Assembly (NCBI GenBank): GCA_003644265.1
Contig: QNBX01000067.1
Span: 1 to 22,037 of the forward strand
Length of the DNA stretch: 22,037 nt
Direction of reading: 5' to 3'
From: Planctomycetota bacterium
Lineage (GTDB): Bacteria > Planctomycetota > B15-G4
Positions 1-8,109 of this stretch are shown piece after piece (position 1 is the first letter of the stretch; the number at the start of each line of letters is the position of its first letter). Made by a program: the position numbers and the translations under genes. The notes under the pieces were generated by a model, which was not told where the DNA came from, did no database searches, and saw only the letters and a list, made by a program, of their open reading frames with translations.

Positions 1-304
1 CGCGCTTGACCTCGAGCCCGATCACGAAGAAGAACACGGCCATGAGGCCGTCGTTGATCCAGTGCTTGAGCGAGCCATCGAGGGAGAAGCCGCCCAGCGT
101 CAGCCCGACGCGCGTGTTCCAGATACCCAGGAACTTGTCGGACCAGGGTGAGTTGGCCAGCACCAGCGCCGTGAGCGTCGCCACCAGCAGCACCACGCCG
201 CTCGCGGCCTCCACGTGCAGGAACTGCTGCAGCGGACCGGCGACGCTGTGGACGGGTTCGCGGGGCAAGCGGGGCAGCGGATTGGTGCCGTGAGCGGATG
301 CCAT
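1..304 (-). CDS. nhaA: Na+/H+ antiporter NhaA, N-terminal part (runs off left edge)
   Basis: Inner-membrane antiporter that exchanges Na+ for protons in pH and salt homeostasis. About 101 residues are visible, starting MASAHGTNPLPRLP. A short cytoplasmic tail is followed by an amphipathic stretch, a first membrane helix (GVVLLVATLTALVLANS), then WINDGLMAVFFFVIGLEVKR, the highly conserved start of the NhaA family. The ATG at 304 is preceded by a good ribosome site (AGGGGAG, complement of 312-318, 7 nt spacing). The upstream neighbour on the same strand is the sulfatase, 100 nt away, so NhaA may have its own promoter or be read through from it. The C-terminal ion-binding aspartates lie outside the window, so activity cannot be judged here. 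Confidence 0.93.
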   Translation of the reverse strand, partial: MASAHGTNPLPRLPREPVHSVAGPLQQFLHVEAASGVVLLVATLTALVLANSPWSDKFLGIWNTRVGLTLGGFSLDGSLKHWINDGLMAVFFFVIGLEVKR

Positions 305-311
305 GGGCGGG

Positions 312-318
312 CTCCCCT
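312..318 (-). promoter_or_regulatory. Ribosome binding site of nhaA
   Basis: AGGGGAG on the minus strand, 7 nt before the ATG at 304. It supports that start for the truncated antiporter gene. Confidence 0.7.
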
Positions 319-404
319 TGTCTCGGTGTTCGTGATGGCGAGGCCAGAGTCTGCGCTTGGAGCGGCTGCGATCACAATCGCTGCGCCGCGCGGCGGCCCG
401 GTCG

Positions 405-1769
405 CTACGTTTCGAGTGAGAGCAGTCGGGCCAGCAGGCGCTCGAAGGCGGCCTGCCGCTCGGGGCTGAGCGTTGGCTGGGATGGGTGCACGAGGTTGGT
501 CTGCTCGAGCGGGTCGGACCACAGGTCGTAGAACTTGTTGGGCACGCTTACGAGGGGCTTGATGGTGCGGATCAGCTTGTAGCGCTCGTCACGCAGGGCG
601 CGGCGCAGCTTGGATTTTTGCCCCGGACCGTTGGGCTGGAACTTGTCGGCGTAGTTGTAGCGGCGCGCGGGCGGCGCGGCCGGGTCCTGCAGCTGCGCGG
701 CGAACGAGCGGCTGTCGCTGGGAGAGCCGGGGGCGCTGATGCCCGCGAGCTCGAGCAGGGTCGCGTACAGGTCGACGGTGTTGATCAGCGCCCGCACCTC
801 GCGCCCGGGCGCGGCGACGCCGGCGCCCGCCACGATCATGGGCACGTGGACGCCGCCTTCGTTGAGCGAGCCCTTGGCGCCTTTGAACGTGAGCGGCGCC
901 TCCAGGGCGTCCTCCGGCGTGCCGTTGTCGCCCACGAAGATCACCAGCGTGCGCTGCAGCACCTCGGGCGGGATGCCCGCCAGCAGGCGCCCGAGCTCGG
1001 TGTCCATGGCCTCGACCATGGCGCGGTGCAGGTCGGCGCCGCTGGGATCGTCCGCGCTCAGCTGATCCACGGTCTGGCGGCTCAGCAGCTCGTGCGGTGG
1101 CACGTGCAGCGGCTTGTGCGCCGAGGTCAGCCCCAGCCACAGGAACCAGGGCTGGTCGTCCTGGCCCTGGATCCAGGTCAGCGCGTCGTCGATGTTGACG
1201 CTCGTGACGTACCCGGGTTCTTGGATCTGGATGTTGCCCCAGCCACCGGCCAGGTTCTTCTCCCAGTCGAAGTAGCCCACGGCGCCGATCGCTCCAGCGT
1301 GGATGCCAAAGCCCATCATGTGCGGATGGTCGTAGCCGCCGCTGGCCGTGTTGGCCAGGTGCCACTTGCCGATCGCGGCCGTGCGCCGGCCGGCCGCCTG
1401 CAACAGGCGCGGCAAGGGCAACTCGTCAGGCGAGAGGCCGATGGGCCCGCCGGAGCCGACGAGAATTCCATCACTGATGAAGGGGATGCTCGTGCCGATG
1501 CCGTTGTGTACGCCCTGGCGACCCGTGAGGATCGTGGCGCGCGTGGGGCTGCACACCGGCTGGGACCAGACATTGCGGAACAGCAGCCCGCCTTCAGCCA
1601 AGCCGTCCAGCACCGGGGTGTGTGCCGGATGCGGGTGGGCAGCGTACGCGCCGATGCGGTCGAGGCCCATGTCGTCCGCGATGATCAGCAGCAGATTGGG
1701 AGGCCGGGGTTGCACGCGGCCGCCGGGCAGGCCGAGGCACAGCACGGACAGGAGCAGGGAGGGGATCAT
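405..1769 (-). CDS. Exported type I sulfatase (formylglycine-dependent)
   Basis: Hydrolyses sulfate esters, probably of algal or mucin-type polysaccharides; the substrate cannot be read from sequence. The 454-aa protein begins MIPSLLLSVLCLGLPGG, a short signal peptide. The alkaline-phosphatase-like fold shows metal ligands D32-D33 (IIADDMG), the maturation motif CSPTR at 73-77 (C73 becomes formylglycine), GKWH with K135 and H137, SAHKP with H218, and GDNG with D281/N282. Length is normal for a compact S1 sulfatase. The frame stays open upstream to 2339, but that stretch is Arg/Ser/Gly-rich with no sulfatase homology, whereas the ATG at 1769 puts the signal peptide at the N-terminus. No strong ribosome site is seen. 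No formylglycine-generating enzyme lies in the window, so maturation would depend on one encoded elsewhere. Confidence 0.93.
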   Translation of the reverse strand: MIPSLLLSVLCLGLPGGRVQPRPPNLLLIIADDMGLDRIGAYAAHPHPAHTPVLDGLAEGGLLFRNVWSQPVCSPTRATILTGRQGVHNGIGTSIPFISDGILVGSGGPIGLSPDELPLPRLLQAAGRRTAAIGKWHLANTASGGYDHPHMMGFGIHAGAIGAVGYFDWEKNLAGGWGNIQIQEPGYVTSVNIDDALTWIQGQDDQPWFLWLGLTSAHKPLHVPPHELLSRQTVDQLSADDPSGADLHRAMVEAMDTELGRLLAGIPPEVLQRTLVIFVGDNGTPEDALEAPLTFKGAKGSLNEGGVHVPMIVAGAGVAAPGREVRALINTVDLYATLLELAGISAPGSPSDSRSFAAQLQDPAAPPARRYNYADKFQPNGPGQKSKLRRALRDERYKLIRTIKPLVSVPNKFYDLWSDPLEQTNLVHPSQPTLSPERQAAFERLLARLLSLET

Positions 1770-1964
1770 GGTGAGCTTGCGTCGAAGGGAGCGGCCGGGG
1801 GAGGGTCTCAAGAGTAGCAGTGGATCGCCGAACCGGCCCGCCGGAGCGCTGCTCGCCACAGGGCCTGAAGCGACCAGCGGGGAGCCTGGCCTGGTGGCCG
1901 CAGGTCGGATCGGACTCCAGCGGTGGCGTGTCGACGGTCGATAGCAGGGAGCGCCCACAGTCCC

Positions 1965-1970
1965 AGGAGA
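1965..1970 (+). promoter_or_regulatory. Ribosome binding site of the small exported protein
   Basis: AGGAGA, followed by GGGAAGC and the ATG at 1978 (7 nt spacing). It is close to consensus and is the main reason to believe the small gene that follows. Confidence 0.55.
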
Positions 1971-1977
1971 GGGAAGC

Positions 1978-2379
1978 ATGGTGCCCGATCGCGATTCGAA
2001 CCGCCTGGCCGTGCGCTGCTGCCGTGTCGGTCTCACATCCGCAGTGGGCGTAGCCGCGCTGCTGGCCGTGATGGCGTTGCCCGCACCGGGCGGGCTTGAC
2101 GCGGGGCTGCGCGCGGCACCGCTCGCGCCGCCGGCCGTTCCGTCGGCGCCGCCGCTCGAGCTCATGCCCGCAGATGCGCGGCGTCCACCGGACGCTGCCT
2201 GCGACCTGCACTTGCTCATCTCGCCACCGGACCGGCGCCGGTGCAGCGACGATTCTGCGCCCGAACTGGCCTGGGAGCCGGGCCCGCGAGCGCCGCGTTG
2301 CGGCGAGCGACTGGTGGGGGCCGCCACGCAAAGGGTCATGCGGCGCCGCTGTCACTCCACGGACTTTGGGGAGGGCTGA
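1978..2379 (+). CDS. Small exported or membrane-anchored hypothetical protein
   Basis: No family recognised. The 133-aa product has a basic N-terminus (R5, R9, R13, R16), a hydrophobic stretch at about 18-36 (GLTSAVGVAALLAVMALPA) and then a Pro/Ala/Arg-rich tail. Cysteines are at 14, 15, 75, 89, 108 and 125; the four in the tail could form two disulfides if exported. Support for coding: near-consensus ribosome site 7 nt before the ATG, strongly GC-biased third codon positions, and a position divergent from the sulfatase in a gap that would otherwise be about 680 nt long. Against: no known homology, and high-GC DNA gives spurious open frames easily. It ends 70 nt before the histidine kinase gene, so the two could be co-transcribed. 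Confidence 0.45.
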   Translation: MVPDRDSNRLAVRCCRVGLTSAVGVAALLAVMALPAPGGLDAGLRAAPLAPPAVPSAPPLELMPADARRPPDAACDLHLLISPPDRRRCSDDSAPELAWEPGPRAPRCGERLVGAATQRVMRRRCHSTDFGEG

Positions 2380-2395
2380 TCGCGGCGATCGCGGG

Positions 2396-2418
2396 GCTGA
2401 AGTCTGTTAGGCTTCAGC
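2396..2418 (+). terminator. Hairpin before the GAF-PAS kinase gene
   Basis: Perfect 7-bp inverted repeat GCTGAAG (2396-2402) and CTTCAGC (2412-2418) with a 9-nt loop. It lies 17 nt after the small gene and 31 nt before the kinase start. There is no T-run after it, so it may be a weak terminator or a 5' leader hairpin. Confidence 0.35.
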
Positions 2419-2449
2419 TCTGACTCGTGTGGGTGTGGGGGGCCATGCC

Positions 2450-4534
2450 ATGTCCGAATTGACGCGACCGCTAGCGCACGCCGATCAAGCGGCCGTGCTG
2501 TTGCAGATCGCCAAGGCGGTGGGGTCGGGGCGCGTGCGTCTCGCTCAGACGTTGCGCGGCATCACCGAGGCGGGGGCCGCCGCCTTGGATGTCGAGCGCT
2601 GCGGCATCTGGATGTACGACGGCACGCGCAGCTCGATCCGCTGCGTCGATCTGTACGAGGCCAGCAAGCACAGGCACTCCGACGGCACGTTGCTGGAGGC
2701 GGCTGACTACCCGCGCTACTTCGGGGCCCTGGCCAAGGAGCGCGTCATCGCCGCCGGCGACGCCGTGAGCGACGCGCGCACCAGCGAGTTCGATCAGAGC
2801 TATCTGAAGCCGCTGGGCATCGGCGCCATGCTGGATGCGCCGGTCTGGGGCGGAGGGGGCGTGGTGGGCATCGTCTGTCACGAGCACGTGGGGCCCCGTC
2901 GCCCCTGGACCGAGGCCGAGCAGAGCTTCTCGGGCGCCCTGGCTGACCTGGTGTCGCTGGCGCTCGAGAGCGACCGTCGCACCCAGCTCGAGGCCGAGCT
3001 GCGCCGCCGCGAGGCACACCTGCGCACCCTCAGCATGGTGGCCCACGATGTGGTCTACGAGCTGGATGATCAGGGCCGCTACCTGCACGTGAGTCCCAAC
3101 GTGGAGCGGATCCTGGGATGGCGCCCCGAAGAGCTGCTCATGTGCTCTGTGCGTGAATTCCTGCACCCTGACGATGTCGATCAGTGCAGCCAGGGTCTGG
3201 GACGCGTGCGGGTCGGTCAGCCGCCGGTGACGGTCGTCGCGCGGCACATGCGGCGCGACGGCAGCGAGTGCAGCTTCGAGTGCTCGCTCACCGCATACAA
3301 CGACGAAGCGGGTCAGCGCCGCGTGGTGGTGAGCTCGCGCGACGTGACCGCACGCCTGGACGCCGAGCGAGAATCCCATGAGCTGCAGGCGCGTCTCGCC
3401 CGTGGTCAGCGGCTGGAAGCCGTGGGGCGTTTGGCCGGCGGCATCGCCCATGACTTCAACAACATGCTCACGGTGATCACGAGCGCCGCCGAGGACCTGC
3501 TCGTCAGCCTGCCCGAAGGCCAGGCGGCACGGGAGCATGCCTTGCAGATCGCTGAGGCTGCCGACCGATCCGCCGCGCTCACGCGCCAGCTGCTGGTCTT
3601 CAGCAGCCGCGAGATGCTGCGCCAGGAGGTGCTCAACGCCACCGGTCTGGTGACCGACCTCGAGCGCATGCTGCGACGCGTCATCGGTGAGGACGTGCGC
3701 CTCGAGTTGGAGCTCGACCAGCGTCCGGCCTGGGTGCGCGTCGACCCGGCCCAGCTCGAACAGGTGCTGGTGAACCTGGCCGTCAACGCCCGGGACGCCA
3801 TGCCCACCGGCGGCGTGCTGACCCTCTCGGTGGCGCGGCGCCAGCTGACGCGCTCGCCGCCCGAACTGCTCGATCCGATCTCCCCCGGCGACTGGGTGGA
3901 GCTGCGCGTGAGCGACACGGGCAGCGGCATCGACCCGGCCATGCGCGAGCGCGTGTTCGACCCCTTCTTCACCACCAAGGAACCCGGGCAGGGCACCGGC
4001 CTGGGGCTGTCCACGGTCTACGGTGTGCTGCGGCAGCTGGGCGGCGCGGTGGGGCTGCAGAGCCGGCTCGGAGAGGGCTCCGCCTTCTCGCTCTGGCTCC
4101 CGCTGCATGAGTTGCCGCCCGAGCCGGCCGATCCGGCGCCGTCCTCAGCGCCCAGTGAGTCGCGCGCCGCGCACATCTTGCTGGTGGAGGATGAGCGTCT
4201 GGTGCGCGATCTGGTGGCCGAGTGCCTGGTGGGCGCCGGGCACCGCGTCGTCGTCGCGGCGACGCCGGCTGAGGCGCTGGAGCTGGCAGCCGAACACGAC
4301 GGCTTCGATCTGATGCTCTCCGACGTGGTCATGCCGGGCATGAGCGGCGTCGAGCTCTGGCAACGACTGAAACAGCGCTGGCCAGCGCTGCCGGTGGTGT
4401 TCATGTCGGGCTACCCCGACCGCGCCAGCACCGGGCAGACCCACGTGCCCGAGGGCGCGACGTTTCTGGGCAAACCCTTCCGACCGTCTGACCTGGTGAG
4501 CTGCGTCGTGCGCGCGCTGCCGACGCCCGGCTGA
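2450..4534 (+). CDS. GAF-PAS hybrid sensor histidine kinase with C-terminal receiver
   Basis: Predicted cytoplasmic signalling kinase of 694 aa, with no membrane segment. Domain order: GAF sensor about 25-170; PAS about 190-305 (YLHVSPNVERILGW); dimerisation/phosphoacceptor region with H334 in GGIAHDFNNM; ATPase domain with N-box NLAVNARDAM (442-451), DTGSG at 489-493, DPFFTTK at 504-510 and GTGLGL at 515-520; linker rich in Pro/Ala/Ser; receiver about 574-690 with acidic pocket E580/D581, phosphoacceptor D625 in LSDVVMPGMSG, S653 and K675. All catalytic residues are present. There is no HPt or DNA-binding domain and no partner regulator beside it, so its output is unknown. I chose the ATG at 2450 (G-rich tract 2437-2442 upstream); an in-frame GTG at 2429 is an alternative adding seven residues. 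Confidence 0.92.
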   Translation: MSELTRPLAHADQAAVLLQIAKAVGSGRVRLAQTLRGITEAGAAALDVERCGIWMYDGTRSSIRCVDLYEASKHRHSDGTLLEAADYPRYFGALAKERVIAAGDAVSDARTSEFDQSYLKPLGIGAMLDAPVWGGGGVVGIVCHEHVGPRRPWTEAEQSFSGALADLVSLALESDRRTQLEAELRRREAHLRTLSMVAHDVVYELDDQGRYLHVSPNVERILGWRPEELLMCSVREFLHPDDVDQCSQGLGRVRVGQPPVTVVARHMRRDGSECSFECSLTAYNDEAGQRRVVVSSRDVTARLDAERESHELQARLARGQRLEAVGRLAGGIAHDFNNMLTVITSAAEDLLVSLPEGQAAREHALQIAEAADRSAALTRQLLVFSSREMLRQEVLNATGLVTDLERMLRRVIGEDVRLELELDQRPAWVRVDPAQLEQVLVNLAVNARDAMPTGGVLTLSVARRQLTRSPPELLDPISPGDWVELRVSDTGSGIDPAMRERVFDPFFTTKEPGQGTGLGLSTVYGVLRQLGGAVGLQSRLGEGSAFSLWLPLHELPPEPADPAPSSAPSESRAAHILLVEDERLVRDLVAECLVGAGHRVVVAATPAEALELAAEHDGFDLMLSDVVMPGMSGVELWQRLKQRWPALPVVFMSGYPDRASTGQTHVPEGATFLGKPFRPSDLVSCVVRALPTPG

Positions 4535-4570
4535 GAGCGACCCGGGTGCCGACAACGCGCGCCGCCACGA

Positions 4571-4589
4571 GCTGCGCGTGAGCCGCAGC
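4571..4589. terminator. Hairpin between convergent genes
   Basis: Inverted repeat GCTGCG (4571-4576) and CGCAGC (4584-4589) with a 7-nt loop, in the 61-nt gap between the kinase and protease stops. It could terminate both transcripts. No T-run, so confidence is low. Confidence 0.3.
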
Positions 4590-4595
4590 GCGGCG

Positions 4596-6188
4596 TCAGT
4601 AGCTCGCGACGGAGGTGTTGGAGCAGTCGCCCGAGGCGCAGACCTGATAACTCAGCGAGCCGCTGCCGTGCAGCCCCGTGTTGTCGGTGAAGGCGCCGTC
4701 GTTGGCCGTGTTCGTGAGCAAGGCGCCGTCGCGGTAGATGTCGACACTGCCGCCCACCGCTCCGGACCAGCTCAGGTCGACTCGCACCCTGCCCTTGACC
4801 TTGTACGCGTTGGTGGAGAGCGTGACACCGCCCCCGCCGATGGGCGTGACGCTGACCGCGATCGAGTCGCTGTCCGACGCGCCGCCCGAATCGGTCACCG
4901 ACGCGGTGATGGTGTGGCTGCCCACGGACAGCGTGGCGTTGATGCTGGCGCCGCTACCCAGCGTCCCGTCCAGACTGGAACTCCATGAGATCGCGGACGA
5001 CAAGTCGCCGTCCTCGGCGTCGCTCGCGCTGCCCGCGAAGCTGATCGCCGTGCCGTCGCTGACCGAGGTGCCGTCGGAGGGCGCGCTGATGTTGACCGAC
5101 GGTGTCGCGTTGCCGGGGCCGCCGCCATCCGAGGCCAGGTCGACACGGAAGTTGTCGAGCGTGCAGCGCATGCGCCTGGACTGCTCCTCTGTGAACTCGT
5201 ACATGCAGATGTCATCGGAGTAGTCGAGGTAGTTGTGGGTGGGGTCGACGCTGCCACAGGAGCTGCGCGTGCAGGGCGAGTAGTTGGGGCTCGACTCGGG
5301 GTTGGTGTCGCAGATCAGGTCGCCGTTGCCGTTGCAGCCGCTGCTGCTGACGCAGCCGCCATCGAACGTGTGATACAGGCCCAGATAGTGTCCGACCTCG
5401 TGGGTCGTGGTGCGGCCCAGGTTGTATGGAGGGCCGATGGGCGCGTTGGCGCCGAACGACGTCCAGAGGATGCGCACGCCGTCCCATGCCTGCCCGACCA
5501 CGCCGCCGCCGCTCGGCACGTAGGCGTAACCGAGGTTGCCGCTGGCCAAGTTGGTGTAGATGTTCAGGTAGCGCGTCGTGTCCCAGCCCACCGCGTTGTA
5601 GTAGGCCTGCTGGTCGTTGAACCACTTGTTGTTCTTGTGGCGCGTGATCCCGCTGGTGGGGTTGCCGCTCGGGTCGGTCGTGGCCAGAAAGAACTCGATG
5701 CGCGCGTCCGTACCTGCCGCGCCGTTGCTGCCCGGGAGCGCGTTGAAGTCCTCGTTCAGGATGTCGATCTGGCTGTCCACCCGGGCGTCACTGATGGCGC
5801 CGTTGCCGTTGTTGTGCGTGAAGATGTGCACCACCACCGGGATCCGGTAGAGCGCGCCGCCGGACGGTGCGTACTGGCTGGCGGGATTGGTGGAGCTGTT
5901 GCTGCAGTCGTTGGTGGCGGTGTAGCCGGGCAGCTGCCCCTCGGGCGACTTGGCACCGCAGCGCAGCCCGTGCGTGACGAAGAAGTCGGAGCGCACGTAG
6001 TCGTTCACGTCCTCGAACACCCAGGTGTCGAAGCCGTCGCTGGCCAGGATGGCGCCGCGTTCGGTCTCCAGCACGCGGATCAAGCCGTCGGACGGCAGGG
6101 GGGCGCCGCGCTGGGCGACCGCCACGGGCGAGAGCTGGGAGAGGATCGCCAAGCTGGCCACAAGGGGGAGCAGACGGAGTGTATGCAC
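4596..6188 (-). CDS. Secreted M43 (pappalysin-like) zinc metalloprotease with PKD/Ig-like and Fn3-like domains
   Basis: Extracellular endopeptidase of 530 aa. Signal peptide MHTLRLLPLVASLAILSQL up to about residue 26 (VAVA|QRG). After a pro-region the metzincin motif HEVGHYLGLYH is at 263-273 (ligands H263, H267, H273; catalytic E264). A Cys-rich loop with LICDTNPES and NYLDYSDD follows, with the Met-turn at M329 (ICMYEF), all typical of family M43B. Residues about 363-448 form a PKD/Ig-like domain and about 455-528 an Fn3-like domain ending in VCASGDCSNTSVASY, probably for substrate or surface binding. The start is GTG at 6188, supported by AGGAG 6 nt upstream. It converges with the kinase gene and diverges from the M14 peptidase gene. 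The peptide substrate is unknown. Confidence 0.92.
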   Translation of the reverse strand: MHTLRLLPLVASLAILSQLSPVAVAQRGAPLPSDGLIRVLETERGAILASDGFDTWVFEDVNDYVRSDFFVTHGLRCGAKSPEGQLPGYTATNDCSNSSTNPASQYAPSGGALYRIPVVVHIFTHNNGNGAISDARVDSQIDILNEDFNALPGSNGAAGTDARIEFFLATTDPSGNPTSGITRHKNNKWFNDQQAYYNAVGWDTTRYLNIYTNLASGNLGYAYVPSGGGVVGQAWDGVRILWTSFGANAPIGPPYNLGRTTTHEVGHYLGLYHTFDGGCVSSSGCNGNGDLICDTNPESSPNYSPCTRSSCGSVDPTHNYLDYSDDICMYEFTEEQSRRMRCTLDNFRVDLASDGGGPGNATPSVNISAPSDGTSVSDGTAISFAGSASDAEDGDLSSAISWSSSLDGTLGSGASINATLSVGSHTITASVTDSGGASDSDSIAVSVTPIGGGGVTLSTNAYKVKGRVRVDLSWSGAVGGSVDIYRDGALLTNTANDGAFTDNTGLHGSGSLSYQVCASGDCSNTSVASY

Positions 6189-6194
6189 GGAGTT

Positions 6195-6199
6195 CTCCT
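6195..6199 (-). promoter_or_regulatory. Ribosome binding site fixing the GTG start of the M43 protease
   Basis: AGGAG on the minus strand, 6 nt before the GTG at 6188. No in-frame ATG precedes the signal peptide, so this site decides the start. Confidence 0.7.
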
Positions 6200-6351
6200 G
6201 CGCCGGTTGAGGGGGCGCCAGCGATCTTCCCGATGCTGGCGAGGCCCGACTCTACCCGGGCCCTGAGCTTTGGTGGAAGTGGTCCTGCTTCTGTCGAGGC
6301 GTTGCGAGCGCTCGTCGCCGCACGGCAGCCCGCGCCCAAGCCTCTCCGTGC

Positions 6352-6387
6352 GATCGCCTTGGATCGCGGGGGATCGCCTCGGATCGC
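6352..6387. repeat. Four GATCGC boxes at exact 10-bp spacing
   Basis: GATCGC begins at 6352, 6362, 6372 and 6382, one helical turn apart; the spacers are CTTG, GGGG and CTCG. The pattern also reads as two copies of a 20-bp unit (6352-6371, 6372-6391). The first box lies inside the palindrome GCGATCGC (6350-6357). It sits between divergent genes, where an operator would be expected. Confidence 0.6.
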
Positions 6388-6495
6388 GCGGCAGCGGGTG
6401 TTGTCGCCGACGCGCGAGCAGCCAGACCGTGTCAGCGCCGACCGCGACGTGTCACGCTGGGCAGGTCCGACGATCCGCCCCCGGGAGCAGCCGCC

Positions 6496-8109
6496 GTGAC
6501 TCCGCTCGTCTTCGTCTTGACCTTCCTCCTCCTGGCTCAGGAGTCTCCCGTGTCTGAAGAGCTGCTCACCGTCGCGGAGCGCAGCGGTTTCACGCAGACC
6601 GCGCGCCATGCCGATGTCGTGGCCCTGCTGGACGCCCTGGCTGGCTCGTCTCGCCTGGCGTCGCGGGCCCGCCTCGGGAGCAGCTCGGAGGGCCGCGAAC
6701 TGCCCCTGTTGATCATCGCCGACCCACCCGTCTCCGACAGCGCGGGCGCGCGCGCGGCGGTGGCGTCCGGCAAGCTGCTGGTGCTGGCCTTCGCCAACAT
6801 CCACGCCGGCGAGGTGTGCGGCAAGGCGGCCCTGCCCATGCTGGCTCGCGAGCTGCTGGCGTCGCCCGATGCAGACGACCACCGCGCCTGGCTCGATGGC
6901 TTGGTGCTGGTGCTGGCGCCGATCTACAACGCCGACGGCAACGAGCGCTTTGCCCCCGACAACCGCCCCGGTCAGGACGGACCCGAGCAGATGGGGGTGC
7001 GGCCCAACGCCATGGGGCTGGACCTGAACCGCGACTACATGAAGCTGGAGGCGCCCGAGACCCGCGCCATGGTGCGCTTCCTGCACGCGTGGGAGCCGCA
7101 GCTCGTGATCGACCTGCACACCACCAACGGCTCGCTGCATCGCTACGACCTGACCTGGTCGCCGCCGCTCAACCCGGCCGGCCCCGCGGCGCCGCTGGCG
7201 CTGGTGCGCGAGCGCATGTTGCCCCAGGTGCGCCGCGACCTGGCCGCGCGCGCGGGCATCGACACGTTCCCCTACGGCAACTTCGCGGATGATCACGAGC
7301 GCTGGGAGACCTACAGCTCGCTGCCGCGCTTCGGGGCCCAGTACCACGGGCTGCGCGGACACCTGTCGGTGCTCAGCGAGGCGTACAGCAAGGTGTCCTT
7401 CGAGCGGCGCGTGGTGGCCACGCAGGAGTTCGTGTCGGAGCTGTTGACCTGGACGGCCAATCACCTCGACGAGGTGCGGGACGCCTACACCCAGGGGCGC
7501 TACGACACGCTGGCGCGCGGGGCTCGCGGCGGTGACCTGGTGGCCATCCGGCACGAGCTGGCGCGCGCTCCCTTCGACGTGACGGTGAAGGCTTGGGTGG
7601 AGACGCTGGACGCCCGCGGCGAGGCGGCCCGCACGGACGAGCCGCTGGAGCGTCGCGTGCAGCACTGGGATCACTTCGAGCCCACGGCCTTCGTGCGCCG
7701 CCCGCGGGCTTACCTGGTGCCCGCGTCGCAGACGGCCTTGCTCGAGGTGCTCGCGCTGCACGGCATCGCCAGCCACGCCCTGCCCGAGGCGGCGGCGGGC
7801 GCCGAGGTCGAGCTCGAGGTCTACCGTCTCGACACGCTCAGCGCTGGAGCGGACGCCTACCTGGGGCACGGTACCCCCGAGGTGTCCGCGACGCCCCGGC
7901 GTGAGACCCGGCATCTGAACGTGGAGGCAGGCTGGGTGGTGGTCCCCACGGCTCAGGCCCTCGGCACGCTGGTCGTACACCTGCTGGAACCGGAGGCCGA
8001 AGACGCCCTGGCGCCCGTATTGCTGGGCGAGCAGCTCCAGGCCGGCAGCGACTACGCCGTGTTGCGCGTGATCTCGGCACCGGCGGCGCTGCTGACGCCG
8101 GGAGGCTGA
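6496..8109 (+). CDS. Exported M14-family zinc carboxypeptidase-like protein
   Basis: Predicted zinc peptidase of 537 aa acting outside the cytoplasm. It has a short N-terminal signal (MTPLVFVLTFLLLAQ). The M14 catalytic core spans about 25-325: zinc ligands H103 and E106 (NIHAGE) and H208 (IDLHTTNG), substrate-binding N178-R179 (LDLNRDY), and the likely general base E295 (LSEAYS). The C-terminal about 200 residues are less conserved and of unknown role. The GTG at 6496 is preceded by GGGAG at 6483-6487 (8 nt). It could release C-terminal residues from peptides or act on amidated cell-wall or other substrates, since M14 also includes non-proteolytic deacylases. Its stop directly abuts the stop of the opposite-strand gene. 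Confidence 0.9.
   Translation: MTPLVFVLTFLLLAQESPVSEELLTVAERSGFTQTARHADVVALLDALAGSSRLASRARLGSSSEGRELPLLIIADPPVSDSAGARAAVASGKLLVLAFANIHAGEVCGKAALPMLARELLASPDADDHRAWLDGLVLVLAPIYNADGNERFAPDNRPGQDGPEQMGVRPNAMGLDLNRDYMKLEAPETRAMVRFLHAWEPQLVIDLHTTNGSLHRYDLTWSPPLNPAGPAAPLALVRERMLPQVRRDLAARAGIDTFPYGNFADDHERWETYSSLPRFGAQYHGLRGHLSVLSEAYSKVSFERRVVATQEFVSELLTWTANHLDEVRDAYTQGRYDTLARGARGGDLVAIRHELARAPFDVTVKAWVETLDARGEAARTDEPLERRVQHWDHFEPTAFVRRPRAYLVPASQTALLEVLALHGIASHALPEAAAGAEVELEVYRLDTLSAGADAYLGHGTPEVSATPRRETRHLNVEAGWVVVPTAQALGTLVVHLLEPEAEDALAPVLLGEQLQAGSDYAVLRVISAPAALLTPGG

Larger units (their letters stand above)
6189..6495. other. 307-nt divergent intergenic region
   Basis: Separates two divergent genes for exported proteases/peptidases (M43 on minus, M14 on plus). 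It holds the minus-strand AGGAG site, the phased GATCGC boxes at 6352-6387 and a plus-strand GGGAG (6483-6487) before the M14 start. I see no convincing -35/-10 pair and no small gene. Confidence 0.6.

Noticed and set aside
486..1817. 443-residue open frame on the plus strand across the sulfatase gene
   Set aside because: Antisense shadow typical of high-GC genes; composition is Val/Ala/Gly/Arg/Gln-rich with no domain, while the opposite strand carries clear sulfatase motifs.
1770..2339. In-frame upstream extension of the sulfatase by 190 residues
   Set aside because: The extension is low-complexity Arg/Ser/Gly/Pro with no homology and would bury the signal peptide; the ATG at 1769 is the sensible start.
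2471..4108. 545-residue minus-strand frame across the GAF-PAS kinase
   Set aside because: His/Gln/Ala-rich shadow; the plus strand has all kinase motifs.
5788..7980. 730-residue minus-strand frame spanning the protease 5' end, the spacer and the M14 gene
   Set aside because: Crosses two well-supported genes and a promoter region, has no recognisable domain, and reads in the wrong frame of the M43 protease.
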